A DNA stretch of 64,000 nt. Origin: Pandoraea terrigena (GTDB lineage: Bacteria > Pseudomonadota > Gammaproteobacteria > Burkholderiales > Burkholderiaceae). Below are positions 1 through 10,018 of this stretch, one piece after another. Within the stretch, counting starts at the first letter, position 1, and the number at the start of each line of letters is the position of its first letter. Location of the stretch: positions 122,137 to 186,136 of the forward strand of contig NZ_CABPRU010000012.1 of assembly GCF_902459705.1 (NCBI RefSeq). Reading direction: 5' to 3'. Both the position numbers and the translations under genes were made by a program. The notes below the pieces were generated by a model. That model worked only from the letters and a program-made list of their open reading frames with translations, did no database searches and was not told the origin of the DNA.

Positions 1-106
1 TTTAAGCATAGGACGGCGCAGTGCGCACATCCGATACCTTTGACGGCAACGCGGAAGCAAAATTCAGCAAATCGCACGGATGAACGCGAACGCGCCGCCA
101 GTCCGT

Positions 107-112
107 TACAAT
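107..112 (+). promoter_or_regulatory. Candidate -10 element upstream of pepN
   Basis: TACAAT lies 35 bases before the chosen pepN ATG. No convincing -35 hexamer was found at the standard spacing, so this is a weak call made from one hexamer and its position. Confidence 0.3.
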
Positions 113-146
113 TTACCCATCCTTGGCCGTCCGCAAAACACCGTCC

Positions 147-2858
147 ATGCTCAGAACCGACCTCGCAGGTGTCATCCAACGCTCCGACTATACGCCCCCG
201 GCGTATCTGATCGACACCGTTCAACTCGACTTCGACCTCGCCCCCGACGTCACCACCGTGACCAGCCGACTGCGCGTGCGCCGCAACCCGGCCGGTCCCG
301 GTGGCGCGCTCGAACTGGTGGGCCAAGGCCTGCAACTGGTGAGTCTCGAACTCGACGGCAAGCCTTGGGACGGCTACCGCACTGGCGAGGAAACGCTCAC
401 GGTCGACGCGCCGCCCGAGGCGTTCGACCTCACGCTCGTCACGCGCTGCCGCCCACAGGAAAACACGTCGCTCATGGGGCTGTATGTCTCGGGCGGCAAC
501 TTCTTCACGCAATGCGAGGCCGAGGGCTTTCGCAAGATCACGTACTTCCTCGACCGTCCGGACGTGATGGCGACGTACACGGTGACGCTGCGCGCCGATC
601 GCGACGCGTATCCGGTGTTGCTGGCCAACGGCAACCTGATCGACCAGGGCCATCTGCCCGACGGCCGTCACTTCGCCGTCTGGGACGACCCATTCAAGAA
701 GCCGAGCTACCTGTTCGCGCTGGTCGCTGGCCGGCTGGTATGCCGTGAGGAGCGCCTGGTTGCCGGTGACGGCCGCGAGAAGCTGCTTCAGGTCTGGGTA
801 CAGCCGCAAGATCTGGAGAAGACCGAACATGCGATGCACTCGCTGGTCAACTCGATCCGTTGGGACGAGCAGCGCTTCGGCCGCGTGCTCGATCTCGACC
901 GCTTCATGATCGTCGCCGTGAGCGACTTCAACATGGGCGCGATGGAAAACAAGGGCCTGAACATCTTCAATACGAAGTATGTCCTGGCCGATGCCGCCAC
1001 CGCGACCGACGACGACTTCGGCAACATCGAAGCCGTGGTGGGCCACGAGTACTTCCATAACTGGACCGGCAATCGCGTGACCTGCCGCGACTGGTTCCAG
1101 TTGAGCCTGAAGGAAGGCCTGACCGTGTTCCGCGACCAGGAATTCTCGGCCGACATGATGGGCTCCGAGTCGGGCCGTGCCGTCAAGCGTATCGACGACG
1201 TACGCGTGCTGCGTCAAGCCCAGTTCCCGGAAGATGCCGGTCCGATGGCGCACCCGGTGCGTCCGGAGAGCTACGTCGAGATCAACAACTTCTACACGGT
1301 CACCGTCTACGAAAAGGGCGCCGAAGTCGTGCGCATGTATCAGACGCTGCTCGGGCGCGACGGCTTCCGCCGGGGCATGGACCTGTACTTCGAGCGTCAC
1401 GACGGCCAGGCGGTGACGTGCGACGAGTTCCGCGCCGCGATGGCCGATGCCAATCAGCGCGATCTCACGCAGTTCGGCCGCTGGTACAGCCAGGCGGGCA
1501 CCCCGCGCGTGACGGTCGAGGCCGCCTACGACGAGGCCGCGCACACCTATACGCTCACGCTCACCCAGCGCTGCCCGAAGGTCGGCGTAGAGCTGCAGGA
1601 CAGCAAGCTCGTCAAGCAGCCGCTCCATATCCCGTTCGCCGTCGGCCTGCTCGATCGCGACGGACGCGACATGGCCGTGCGCCTGACCGGCCATGCCAAC
1701 GACGCCCCGGCGCTCACCACGCATGTGCTCGACTTCACGCAGGAACGGCAAAGCTTCACGTTCGTCGACGTGCCGCATTACCCAATGCCGTCGCTGCTGC
1801 GCGGGTTCTCGGCGCCGGTGATCGTCGAGCACGAATACACCATCGACGAACTCGCGTTCCTGATGGCGCACGACAGCGATCCGTTCAACCGCTGGGAAGC
1901 GGGACAGCGTCTGGCCACGCGTCAGTTGCTGGCGCTCGTCGAATCGATTCAGATGGGCCAGTTGCCGAGCGTCGACAGCTATGTGCTCGAAGCCTTCCGC
2001 CAGGTGCTGCGCGACGAAACGCTCGACCCGGCCTTCCGCGCACAAGCGCTCACGCTACCGGCCGAATCGTACCTCGGTGAGCAGATGACGGAAATCGACC
2101 CGGCAGCCATTCACGCCGCGCGTCAGTATCTGCGTCAGCGCCTGGCCGCGTCGCTGCATACCGAGTGGCTCGCGGCGTATCACAACCATCGCGTGCCGGG
2201 CGCGTACCGCCCCGACGCCGCCTCGGCAGGCGAGCGCGCACTGAAGAACCTCGCGCTGTCGTACCTGATGGAACCCTCGGATGCCAGTGTGGAGCGCACC
2301 GCCCGCACCCAATACGATTCGGCCGACAACATGACGGACCGTTTCGCCGCGCTCACCGCGCTCGTACAACGTGGCGGCGCCGCGCGCGAGAGCGATGCGG
2401 CGCATGGGTCGAACCATGCCGCCGAGGCGCTGGCAGATTTCTATCAGCGCTTCGAGCACGAGCCGCTCGCCGTCGACAAGTGGTTCGCGCTGCAAGCCAT
2501 CCAACGCGGCGACGGCGGCCATTGCGTGATCGACGCCGTGCGTGCACTCATGGGACATCCGGCCTTCACGCTCAAGAATCCCAACCGCGCGCGTTCACTG
2601 ATTTTCAGCTTCTGCAGCGGCAATCCGGCGCAGTTCCACGCGGCTGATGGCTCCGGTTATCGATTCTGGGCCGAGCAGGTGCTCGCACTCGACGCGCTGA
2701 ACCCGCAGGTGGCCGCGCGACTGGCCCGCGTGCTCGACCGCTGGCGCAAGTACACGCCGACCCTGCGCGACCATATGCGCCAGGCGTTGCAGCAGGTCTC
2801 CCAGCACACCGCGTTGTCGAAGGATGTGCGCGAGATCGTCGATAAATCGCTCGCCTGA
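147..2858 (+). CDS. pepN: Aminopeptidase N (M1 family zinc metallopeptidase)
   Basis: Cytoplasmic broad-specificity aminopeptidase of the M1 family that releases N-terminal residues from peptides. About 903 residues, slightly longer than E. coli PepN (870) but usual for this order. The exopeptidase motif GAMEN is at residues 264-268. The zinc motif HEYFH is at 300-304, and the third ligand Glu is in LKEGLTVFRD near 323. After the catalytic domain come the Ig-like segment and the helical C-terminal domain of bacterial PepN. An in-frame TTG at 123 would add eight residues; the ATG at 147 is preferred because family members begin a few residues before the SDYTPP segment. The gene converges on metE, with a strong hairpin between them. 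Confidence 0.96.
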   Translation: MLRTDLAGVIQRSDYTPPAYLIDTVQLDFDLAPDVTTVTSRLRVRRNPAGPGGALELVGQGLQLVSLELDGKPWDGYRTGEETLTVDAPPEAFDLTLVTRCRPQENTSLMGLYVSGGNFFTQCEAEGFRKITYFLDRPDVMATYTVTLRADRDAYPVLLANGNLIDQGHLPDGRHFAVWDDPFKKPSYLFALVAGRLVCREERLVAGDGREKLLQVWVQPQDLEKTEHAMHSLVNSIRWDEQRFGRVLDLDRFMIVAVSDFNMGAMENKGLNIFNTKYVLADAATATDDDFGNIEAVVGHEYFHNWTGNRVTCRDWFQLSLKEGLTVFRDQEFSADMMGSESGRAVKRIDDVRVLRQAQFPEDAGPMAHPVRPESYVEINNFYTVTVYEKGAEVVRMYQTLLGRDGFRRGMDLYFERHDGQAVTCDEFRAAMADANQRDLTQFGRWYSQAGTPRVTVEAAYDEAAHTYTLTLTQRCPKVGVELQDSKLVKQPLHIPFAVGLLDRDGRDMAVRLTGHANDAPALTTHVLDFTQERQSFTFVDVPHYPMPSLLRGFSAPVIVEHEYTIDELAFLMAHDSDPFNRWEAGQRLATRQLLALVESIQMGQLPSVDSYVLEAFRQVLRDETLDPAFRAQALTLPAESYLGEQMTEIDPAAIHAARQYLRQRLAASLHTEWLAAYHNHRVPGAYRPDAASAGERALKNLALSYLMEPSDASVERTARTQYDSADNMTDRFAALTALVQRGGAARESDAAHGSNHAAEALADFYQRFEHEPLAVDKWFALQAIQRGDGGHCVIDAVRALMGHPAFTLKNPNRARSLIFSFCSGNPAQFHAADGSGYRFWAEQVLALDALNPQVAARLARVLDRWRKYTPTLRDHMRQALQQVSQHTALSKDVREIVDKSLA

Positions 2859-2882
2859 ACCGCCCCGCCCCGCAAGCACGAC

Positions 2883-2917
2883 ACGCCGCCGATGCGCCCC
2901 CGCATCGGCGGCGTTTT
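2883..2917 (+). terminator. Rho-independent terminator after pepN
   Basis: Perfect 14-bp inverted repeat (2883-2896 with 2901-2914) with loop CCCC, followed by TTTT. It lies 25 bases after the pepN stop and before the converging metE stop at 2975. Confidence 0.88.
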
Positions 2918-2974
2918 GCCTTCGGCGCCATGCGTGGGCATACGCAGACATACGCAGGCGAGGGACGCGGCGTG

Positions 2975-5281
2975 TCAGGCCGCCAGCGCTTGTTGTTGCC
3001 CCGCCGATAGACGCGCCCGCACGGCCTTCGCGGCCGCGACCATATTCATCAACGCACCGTCGACCTGCGACCAGTCACGGGTCTTCAAACCACAATCGGG
3101 GTTGATCCACAGACGCTCTGCCGGAATGCGCTCAAGCGCCGCCTCGATCAGACGCTCCATTTCCGCCTGCGACGGCACACGCGGCGAGTGAATGTCGTAC
3201 ACACCCGGGCCGATCTCGTTCGGATACGCGAAGGCTTCGAAGGCACTGAGCAGCGCCATGTCCGAGCGCGTGGTCTCGATGGAGATCACATCAGCGTCGA
3301 GCGCGGCAACCGACGGCAAAATGTCTTGGAACGCCGAATAGCACATATGGGTGTGGATCTGCGTGTCGTCGGCCACGCCCGATGAACACACGCGAAACGC
3401 GCGCACCGCCCACGCGAGATACGACGGCCAATCGCTCTCGCGCAGCGGCAGCCCCTCGCGCAGTGCAGGTTCGTCGATCTGAATCACCCGCACGCCCGCC
3501 TTTTCCAGCGCCGCCACTTCCTCGCGCAGCGCCAGCGCAATCTGCAGCGCCGTGAGTTCGCGCGGCTGGTCGTCGCGCACAAACGACCATTGCAGCATTG
3601 TCACCGGCCCGGTCAACATGCCCTTGACCGGCTTGTCGGTCAGTTGCTGCGCGTAAGCGCTCCACGTGACGGTCATCGGTTCGGGCAGATACACGTCGCC
3701 ATAGATCACCGGTGGCTTCACACAGCGAGAGCCGTAGCTCTGCACCCAGCCATGCTCGGTAATCACGAAACCCCAGAGCAGGTCGCCGAAGTACTCGACC
3801 ATGTCGTTGCGTTCGGCCTCGCCATGCACGAGCACGTCGAGGCCGTAGGCTTCCTGCTTCTCGACGGCCTGGCGAATCTGCGCGCGCATCGTCTCCAGGT
3901 AATCCAGATGCGACAGGGCGCGTCGTTTGAAATCGGCCCGCGCCTGGCGAATTGCCGCCGTCTGCGGGAACGATCCGATGGTCGTCGTCGGCAATACGGG
4001 CAGCTTGAGCCATGCGCGTTGCGCGCGGGCACGCGCAGGATAGTCGGACGCACGGCGCGCGTCCGCGTCCGTGAGCGCCGCCAGCCGCTTTTGCACCACG
4101 CTGTTGTGGATGCGCGGCGACGTCCGGCGCGCGGCGTGCGCGGTAGCATCCGCGACGAAGGCGGCCCGTACGTCGGCGCTCGCGAACTCCGCGGCGTCCA
4201 GCGAGCGACACAGCAGTGCGACTTCGCCCAGCTTCTGCACGGCAAACGCGAGCCACGTGCGCACTTCCTTGTCCAGACGTGCCTCGCTCGCCAGATCGAC
4301 CGGGCAGTGCATCAGCGAGGCACTCGACGCGACCCACAGCCGGTCCCCAAGCCTCTCGGCCAGCGGCGCGAGCAGCGCCCTCGCCTTTGCCAGATCGCAA
4401 CGCCAGACGTTACGGCTATCGACCACGCCTGCGGACAGCACCTTGTCCTGCGGCCACTGCGCGGCGAACATGTCGAGTTGCGCCGGTGCACGCACGCCGT
4501 CAAGATGCACCCCGGCCACGGGCAATGCCGTCAGCAGGGCCGCGTGTTCGCTGACATCGCCGAAATACGTGGCGAGCAGCAACGACGGGGCGACGGGGGC
4601 GAGACGTCGGTACACCAGCGCGAAGGCGTCGCGCCACGGCCCGGGCAGGTCGAGCACGAGAATCGGCTCGTCGATCTGCACCCACGTCACGCCTTGCGCC
4701 TTCAGACGCGCCAGCACCCGCTCATATTGCGCGAGCAGCGCGGGCAGCAACGAGAGACGGTCCGCCAGGCCGCCTTTCTCCTTGCCCAGATACAGCAGCG
4801 AGAGCGGCCCGAGCAGCACCGGCTTGACGTTCCCGCCCTCGGCCAGCGCTTCCGCCACGTCGTCGAAGAGCCACTCGGTGCCTTCACCGAAGCGCGTCTG
4901 CGGCGAATATTCCGGCACGAGATAGTGGTAATTCGTATCGAACCACTTCGTCATTTCCATCGCGCTCTGGCCAGCATCGCCCCGCGCGGCGGCGAAGCAG
5001 TCGGCAAGGGTCGGCGCGCACGCCGCTGTGCCGAAGCGCGCCGGCAGCCCACCGACGAGCGCCAGCGTCGAGAGGACGTGGTCGTACCAATGGAAGTCGC
5101 CGACGGTGATCCAGTCAAGCCCCGCCTCGCGCTGCGCGCGACGGTTGGCCGCGCGAATCCGCCGCCCGGTCTCCTGCAACGCCGCGGCGCTCATCTCGCC
5201 GCGCCAGAACGCCTCGACGGCAAATTTGAGTTCACGTTGTGCGCCGATGCGCGGCAATCCGAGTACGTGGGCTTGAGCCAT
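2975..5281 (-). CDS. metE: Cobalamin-independent methionine synthase
   Basis: 5-methyltetrahydropteroyltriglutamate-homocysteine methyltransferase, the last step of methionine synthesis without vitamin B12. About 768 residues, full length for MetE, with the two fused barrels of the family. The C-terminal zinc ligands are visible: His and Cys in HTHMCYS near 645-647 and Cys in NPDCGLKTR near 730. Start placed at the ATG giving [13 protein letters not shown], because this is where the family begins and a GGAAGGA ribosome site lies just upstream; the reading frame stays open 17 codons further. It is divergent from the LysR gene at 5414, the standard metE/metR arrangement, which implies MetR and homocysteine control. 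No cobalamin riboswitch is evident in the 132-bp gap. Confidence 0.96.
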   Translation of the reverse strand: MAQAHVLGLPRIGAQRELKFAVEAFWRGEMSAAALQETGRRIRAANRRAQREAGLDWITVGDFHWYDHVLSTLALVGGLPARFGTAACAPTLADCFAAARGDAGQSAMEMTKWFDTNYHYLVPEYSPQTRFGEGTEWLFDDVAEALAEGGNVKPVLLGPLSLLYLGKEKGGLADRLSLLPALLAQYERVLARLKAQGVTWVQIDEPILVLDLPGPWRDAFALVYRRLAPVAPSLLLATYFGDVSEHAALLTALPVAGVHLDGVRAPAQLDMFAAQWPQDKVLSAGVVDSRNVWRCDLAKARALLAPLAERLGDRLWVASSASLMHCPVDLASEARLDKEVRTWLAFAVQKLGEVALLCRSLDAAEFASADVRAAFVADATAHAARRTSPRIHNSVVQKRLAALTDADARRASDYPARARAQRAWLKLPVLPTTTIGSFPQTAAIRQARADFKRRALSHLDYLETMRAQIRQAVEKQEAYGLDVLVHGEAERNDMVEYFGDLLWGFVITEHGWVQSYGSRCVKPPVIYGDVYLPEPMTVTWSAYAQQLTDKPVKGMLTGPVTMLQWSFVRDDQPRELTALQIALALREEVAALEKAGVRVIQIDEPALREGLPLRESDWPSYLAWAVRAFRVCSSGVADDTQIHTHMCYSAFQDILPSVAALDADVISIETTRSDMALLSAFEAFAYPNEIGPGVYDIHSPRVPSQAEMERLIEAALERIPAERLWINPDCGLKTRDWSQVDGALMNMVAAAKAVRARLSAGQQQALAA

Positions 5282-5413
5282 GGGGGGTGTCCTTCCGGGA
5301 GCGTGCGATGTTGCGAAGTCGTCTGCGGGCAATGCCCGCCCAGGCTGGCAGTATCCCGGTCACTCATGTATTATTCAAACGAAAGTTTTTGCCATTTATC
5401 ATTAATTTTATTC

Positions 5414-6337
5414 ATGCAACGAACGCCCATCGAACTTCGTCATCTGCAGACGCTGCTCGCGCTGCGCGATACCGGCAGCGTTTCGCGTGCCGCGCTGTGG
5501 CTGCACCTGACGCAGTCCGCGCTCTCGCATCAGATCAAGGCACTGGAGGATTTTTACGGCTTGGCGCTGTTCGTGCGCAAGTCGTCGCCGCTGGTGTTCA
5601 CCCCCGCAGGCAAGCGCCTGCTAGCCTTGGCGGAGGAAGTCGTGCCGGCGGTCGATGAAGCGGGCCGCGACCTCACGCGGCTGGCGCAAGGCACGCAGGG
5701 CACGCTACGCATCGCGGTCGAATGTCACACGTGTTTCGATTGGCTGATGCCCGCGATGGATGCCTTTCGGCAACGCTGGCCGGAAGTCGAACTCGACATC
5801 GTGTCGGGCTTTCACGCCGACCCCATCGGGCTGTTGCATCAGGACCGCGCCGATCTGGCGATCATTTCCGAACGTGAGGAAGGCGAGGCGGTCGACTTCC
5901 ACCCGCTGTTCCGCTTCCAGATGATGGCGCTCATGGCGAACGATCATCCGCTCGCCGGCAAGCCGTACCTCGACGCCATGGACTTCCGTGACGAAACGCT
6001 CATCACCTATCCCGTGCCCGACGACATGCTCGATATCGTGCGTCAGGTGCTGCGTCCCGCAGGGATCGAACCGACGCGCCGGACCACCGAGTTGACGGTG
6101 GCGATTCTGCAACTGGTCGCCAGCCGGCGCGGGCTGGCTGCCCTGCCGCTGTGGGCCGTCACGGGGTATCTCGAGCGACGCTATGTGAGCGCGCGCCCGA
6201 TCACGCCGCAGGGGCTCACTGCCGAACTCTGGGCGGCGACATTGCCAACGATTACCGCGCGTCCCTATATCGGCGAATTCGTCTCGCTCATGCGCGAGAC
6301 GAGCCTGCTCACGCTACCGGAAATCGAATTGCTCTGA
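5414..6337 (+). CDS. metR: LysR-family regulator MetR
   Basis: Transcriptional activator of methionine biosynthesis that responds to homocysteine in enterobacteria. About 307 residues, normal for LysR proteins. The winged helix-turn-helix is at residues 5-62 (LRHLQTLLALRDTGSVSRAA), followed by a substrate-binding domain. The reading frame is open far upstream through the antisense of metE, but MQRTPIELRHLQ is the family start and follows the intergenic region. It is divergent from metE, so it probably binds in 5282-5413. That gap is AT-rich around 5367-5413, but I could not pick out a clean TGAA-N5-TTCA box. It converges on the methyltransferase gene ending at 6372. Confidence 0.9.
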   Translation: MQRTPIELRHLQTLLALRDTGSVSRAALWLHLTQSALSHQIKALEDFYGLALFVRKSSPLVFTPAGKRLLALAEEVVPAVDEAGRDLTRLAQGTQGTLRIAVECHTCFDWLMPAMDAFRQRWPEVELDIVSGFHADPIGLLHQDRADLAIISEREEGEAVDFHPLFRFQMMALMANDHPLAGKPYLDAMDFRDETLITYPVPDDMLDIVRQVLRPAGIEPTRRTTELTVAILQLVASRRGLAALPLWAVTGYLERRYVSARPITPQGLTAELWAATLPTITARPYIGEFVSLMRETSLLTLPEIELL

Positions 6338-6371
6338 CGCGGCGTCGTGCAGTCGATGGCCATGCCCGGTG

Positions 6372-6965
6372 TCAGGCCGGGCGACGCACGACCAGACGGC
6401 ACACTCGCTTACCGGAACTGGCGCTGGTGACGTCTTCCTCGTGCAGGGCAACGCCGTCGTGAAGGGCAGCGCGCACCACGTCGGGCGAGAAGGCGCTATA
6501 GAGCCGTCCGTCTTCATGGCGAAGATCGTCACCCTCGGTGACACGCCATGACACGTAAAGCACGCCCCCCGGACGCACGAGCCTCCAGAGCCGGGCGGCC
6601 GCCTGCGGCACTTCATTCGCGGGCAGATGCATCAGCACCGTCTCGCAGACCACGTTATCGAACTGCGCCGTCACGCCTTCCAGTCCCGGGAGGTGCCCGA
6701 TGTGAAACGTCACCCACGGAAACGATTGACGCGCCAGTTCGATGAGTGCGGGCGAACTGTCGTAGCCAACCACGTCGAACCCTTGCTGCGCGAGCCAGGC
6801 GGCATCGCGTCCGTTGCCGCAGCCCACATCGATCGTGCGTCCGCCGGCAACGAAATGGCGCATCAGCAGCGCGTACATGTCGTCCGGCGGCGGCTGGTTG
6901 CGCCAGTCCTCGTTGTAACGAACGGCGTTGGCCTCGTAGGCCGCTTCTGTTTGCAAATCCGTCAT
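6372..6965 (-). CDS. Class I SAM-dependent methyltransferase
   Basis: Small soluble methyltransferase of about 197 residues. The SAM-binding motif I is TIDVGCGNGRDAAWL near residues 45-59. Motif II acidic residue follows in VVGYDSSPALIELA and motif IV in NVVCETVLMHL. The substrate cannot be read from the sequence. The start MTDLQTEAAYEAN was preferred over an upstream in-frame ATG because a GGAG site precedes it and the extra 17 residues look non-coding. It lies 57 bases after the MFS gene on the same strand and could be cotranscribed with it. Confidence 0.82.
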   Translation of the reverse strand: MTDLQTEAAYEANAVRYNEDWRNQPPPDDMYALLMRHFVAGGRTIDVGCGNGRDAAWLAQQGFDVVGYDSSPALIELARQSFPWVTFHIGHLPGLEGVTAQFDNVVCETVLMHLPANEVPQAAARLWRLVRPGGVLYVSWRVTEGDDLRHEDGRLYSAFSPDVVRAALHDGVALHEEDVTSASSGKRVCRLVVRRPA

Positions 6966-7022
6966 GATCGGCGTCTCCGGAAGCATGCGGGAAATGACCG
7001 CGTCGGCGCGCGGCACTATGCT

Positions 7023-8462
7023 TTACTGCGAAATCTTCTCCAGCGCGATGTCGCGCGTGCGCGGACCCATCAGACCGATGGCGAGCATGACGATCAGCAT
7101 CGCGCACGAGATGAATGCGAACACGCCGGTCACCCCGAAATGGCGCAGCGCGGCGGCGATCAGGAACGCTGTGAAGATCGCCGAGAAGCGGCTCCACGAA
7201 TAGACAAAACCGACAGCGCGCGCCCGGATCCCCGTGGGGAACAGTTCGGTCTGATACGCGTGATAGCTGTACGACATGATGTTGTTCGCGAGCGTCAGGC
7301 CGATACCCATCGCCACGAGCAGGAACGACGACGTCACCTGCGAGAACGCGATGCCGCACACGATGCCGATGCCGGCCGTCCACACGATGGCATGCTTGCG
7401 CTCGACCTTGTCGGCCATCCACAGCCCGATCAGCGGGCCGACGGGCGCCGCCAGCGCGATCACGCTGGAATACGCCAGGCTCGTCGTCACGGTAATCCCC
7501 TGCTTGATGAGCAGTGTCGGCACCCAGTTGGCGAAGCCATAGAAGCCGACCGTCTGGAAGATGTTGAACAGAATCATCATGATGGCGCGCTTGCGATACG
7601 GCGGCGCCCACATGTCGCGAAAGGCGCCCTTCGGCACGACCCGCTCCGGCTCACCCGGCGGCGGCAGTGGCTTGCCGTACTCGCGGGCGACCTTCGCCTC
7701 CAGTTCGGACAGGACGCGGTCGGCCTCGTCGAGACGTCCCTTCTGGGCCAGCCAGCGCGGGCTTTCCGGCAGCGCGCGGCGAATCCACCAGACGAACAAC
7801 GCGCCATGGGCGCCGATGAGCACCACCCAGCGCCAGCCTTCCAGACCAAGGAACTCGCGCGGCACGAGCCAGTAGGCGAGCAGCGCAACGACCGGTACCG
7901 CGCTGAAACCAACCGCCTGTTCGCACGCGAATGCGCGGCCGCGAATCTGCTTGGGCACGAGTTCTGCGATATAGGTACCGATCGTCACCAGTTCCACACC
8001 GATGCCGAGACCTACCACGAAGCGCCAGAAATTGAGGCCCGTGGCCGTGTCCTGAAACGCCATCACGACGTTTGCCGCCGTGTACCAGAGCAGCGAGCCG
8101 GTGAACACGGCGCGACGGCCGAACCGGTCGGCGAGAAAGCCGCAGGCGATGGTGCCGATGAACAGCCCGGTGAACAGCGCGGCGATGAAGCTCGCCACGC
8201 CCGTCATGCCGAACAGGCCCTGTGTCGTGGGTGTCAGGATGCCGCTCTTCACCAGCCCCGGCGCCACGTAGCCGGTGTAGAGCAGGTCGTAGAGTTCGAA
8301 GAAGAAGCCGAGACTGAGCAGCACCACCAGTCTCCAGACGGTGCGTGTCGGCGGCAGACGGTCGAGACGGGCGGAAATATCGCCGGCGCTCAGGCGAGTT
8401 GCCGCCGCAGAAGCTTGGGCGGCCCGAGGCATGGAAGGCATCGAAGCGTCAGGGGATAGCAT
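7023..8462 (-). CDS. MFS transporter (aromatic-acid/sugar symporter type)
   Basis: Inner-membrane secondary transporter of about 479 residues with the 12-helix pattern of the major facilitator superfamily. The MFS signature between helices 2 and 3 is [13 protein letters not shown] near residue 108. A second related loop in the C-terminal half reads [10 protein letters not shown]. The family resemblance is to the metabolite:H+ symporter and AAHS/SV2-like groups, which carry organic acids; the substrate is not deducible. A CGGAG ribosome site precedes the chosen ATG. The methyltransferase gene follows after 57 bases. Confidence 0.85.
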   Translation of the reverse strand: MLSPDASMPSMPRAAQASAAATRLSAGDISARLDRLPPTRTVWRLVVLLSLGFFFELYDLLYTGYVAPGLVKSGILTPTTQGLFGMTGVASFIAALFTGLFIGTIACGFLADRFGRRAVFTGSLLWYTAANVVMAFQDTATGLNFWRFVVGLGIGVELVTIGTYIAELVPKQIRGRAFACEQAVGFSAVPVVALLAYWLVPREFLGLEGWRWVVLIGAHGALFVWWIRRALPESPRWLAQKGRLDEADRVLSELEAKVAREYGKPLPPPGEPERVVPKGAFRDMWAPPYRKRAIMMILFNIFQTVGFYGFANWVPTLLIKQGITVTTSLAYSSVIALAAPVGPLIGLWMADKVERKHAIVWTAGIGIVCGIAFSQVTSSFLLVAMGIGLTLANNIMSYSYHAYQTELFPTGIRARAVGFVYSWSRFSAIFTAFLIAAALRHFGVTGVFAFISCAMLIVMLAIGLMGPRTRDIALEKISQ

Positions 8463-8941
8463 GGAAATCGTCTCCGGGCCCGTTCGGTCATGGCCGAACA
8501 GATCATTGTCCGAGGCATCCGGGTCGACCGTCAGGCCATCGCCCGCAGTGGCCGGTGCATCGGATAAACCATGAATCGACAGGCAAGCGGGCGAAATTGT
8601 GCCACGAACGACGCCGCGCCTGTCACCTTTGCCACGTACTACGAAAAATTTCGATCTTCATTAACCCGGCGCACGATGGCCGGACCGTTGGACAGGAACC
8701 GAAAGCCGCCGTCGAAGCGAAGGAAGTCTTCGCTGCCGCCATGTGTTCCGGAAGACAGCATAGCGGCGAGCCTTGCGCCCTGCCGTGCCGTCTCGGCAAG
8801 CCCGGCGTGACCGTTCGCGAAGTGAGACACGCGCGGCGGGGATCACAGGATCGGCGCGTCGATGTGGGCCGCTCGTGGGCCCGCTGGTGACGCGCTCATG
8901 CGCGCCTGCTCATGCGCCGCTGATGCGCCGCTGACGGGCCT
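8463..8941. other. Intergenic region, nothing recognised
   Basis: 479 bases between the start of the MFS gene and the end of a LysR gene, both on the minus strand. Open frames here have no recognisable protein features. The segment near 8895-8940 carries short imperfect repeats of GCTCATGCGC and GATGCGCCGCTGA of unknown meaning. The MFS promoter should lie just above 8480. Confidence 0.5.
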
Positions 8942-9883
8942 TCAAGCGTCGTGAATTACCGATATCGCCCCCGGCCCCGCCTGCCCTTGCGCGAGGAAAT
9001 TCACCACGGCGGATGCCGTTGCGCTCAACTGCTCGCGCGAGGGGAACACGAGCCAGAGCTGGCGATGCGCCCATTCGTCGGTCAGTGGGCGCACGACCAC
9101 ATCGAGCTTGCCCACGTACAGTTGACCGACCTGCTCGGGCGCGATGGCAATGCCAAGGCCGGCATGCGCCATACGGCACAACGCGTCGAGACTGGAGACG
9201 CGAATCTTGATCCGCAGCGCCGTGCCCGCCGCACTCGCCTGCTGGCGCAGCAACTGCGTGAGCGCGCTATTGCCCTGAAGGCCGACCAGCGTCTCGCCCG
9301 CGCAAGCCGAGAACGGAATCTCGCCCGTACGCGCGGCCAGCGGATGTCCGACCGGCAGAATCACGGCGAGCCGGTCGCGGCGGTACGGGACCATCGTGAA
9401 AGCCTCGATGCCTTCGACGGCGTTGCAGATGCCCACGTCCACGGCCCGCTCCGCCACGCGCTGGAGCACTTCGTTGCTGTGCTGCTCGTCGAGTTCGACG
9501 TCCACGGCGGAAAACACGCGGCCGAACGCAGCGAGATCTTCCGGCAGGAACTGCACGATGGCGGACAGGTTCGCCGCCATGCGCACGCTGCCGCGCGCCC
9601 CTTCGTGGAACTGGGACAACTCCGCCCCCAGCGATTCGATGGTGCCGAGAATGTGTTCGGCATAGCGGCGCACCGTCTCGCCGACCGGCGTGACGGTAAC
9701 ACCGCGTTGATGACGCGCAATGAGCGGAAGGCCGACGATCGCCTCGATGTCGGCGATGCGACGACTGATCGCCGACGGCGCAATGAACTCGCGCTCGGCG
9801 GCGCGCGCCATGCTCCGCTCCTGGCACACGGCCACGAAAAGGCGCAACGAGGTGAGGTCTAGCTTGCGGAGAAGGTTTTCCAT
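8942..9883 (-). CDS. LysR-family transcriptional regulator
   Basis: About 313 residues. The N-terminal winged HTH is at residues 8-67 (LTSLRLFVAVCQERSMARAA, then SAISRRIADIEA). A LysR substrate-binding domain follows, with the usual regulatory motif TMVPYRRDRLAVILPVGHPL. The frame is open further upstream, but MENLLRKLDLTSLRLF is the natural LysR start. It is divergent from the aspartate carbamoyltransferase gene across 135 bases, so it may regulate that gene, itself, or the MFS gene downstream; the inducer is unknown. Confidence 0.88.
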   Translation of the reverse strand: MENLLRKLDLTSLRLFVAVCQERSMARAAEREFIAPSAISRRIADIEAIVGLPLIARHQRGVTVTPVGETVRRYAEHILGTIESLGAELSQFHEGARGSVRMAANLSAIVQFLPEDLAAFGRVFSAVDVELDEQHSNEVLQRVAERAVDVGICNAVEGIEAFTMVPYRRDRLAVILPVGHPLAARTGEIPFSACAGETLVGLQGNSALTQLLRQQASAAGTALRIKIRVSSLDALCRMAHAGLGIAIAPEQVGQLYVGKLDVVVRPLTDEWAHRQLWLVFPSREQLSATASAVVNFLAQGQAGPGAISVIHDA

Positions 9884-10018
9884 ACCCTGACGGCGATACG
9901 CCGAAAATGCCGGAAACGCCCGGCTGGCGAGGCCCCACGCGGGGCACGTCTTTTGCTGGACAAACGTCGAATCGACGCCTATTATACGCATCGCGTACAC
10001 CTCCCTGCCGACCCGACC

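Noticed and set aside
5282..5413. Cobalamin or SAM riboswitch before metE
   Set aside because: Only 132 bases to the divergent metR start, with no B12-box-like or SAM-box-like pattern; MetR control is expected.
3590..5413. Long open frame leading into metR
   Set aside because: It is the antisense of metE; the LysR start at 5414 explains the coding part.
6627..8459. 610-codon open frame opposite the MFS gene
   Set aside because: It is the antisense shadow of the transporter, His- and Arg-rich with no domain.
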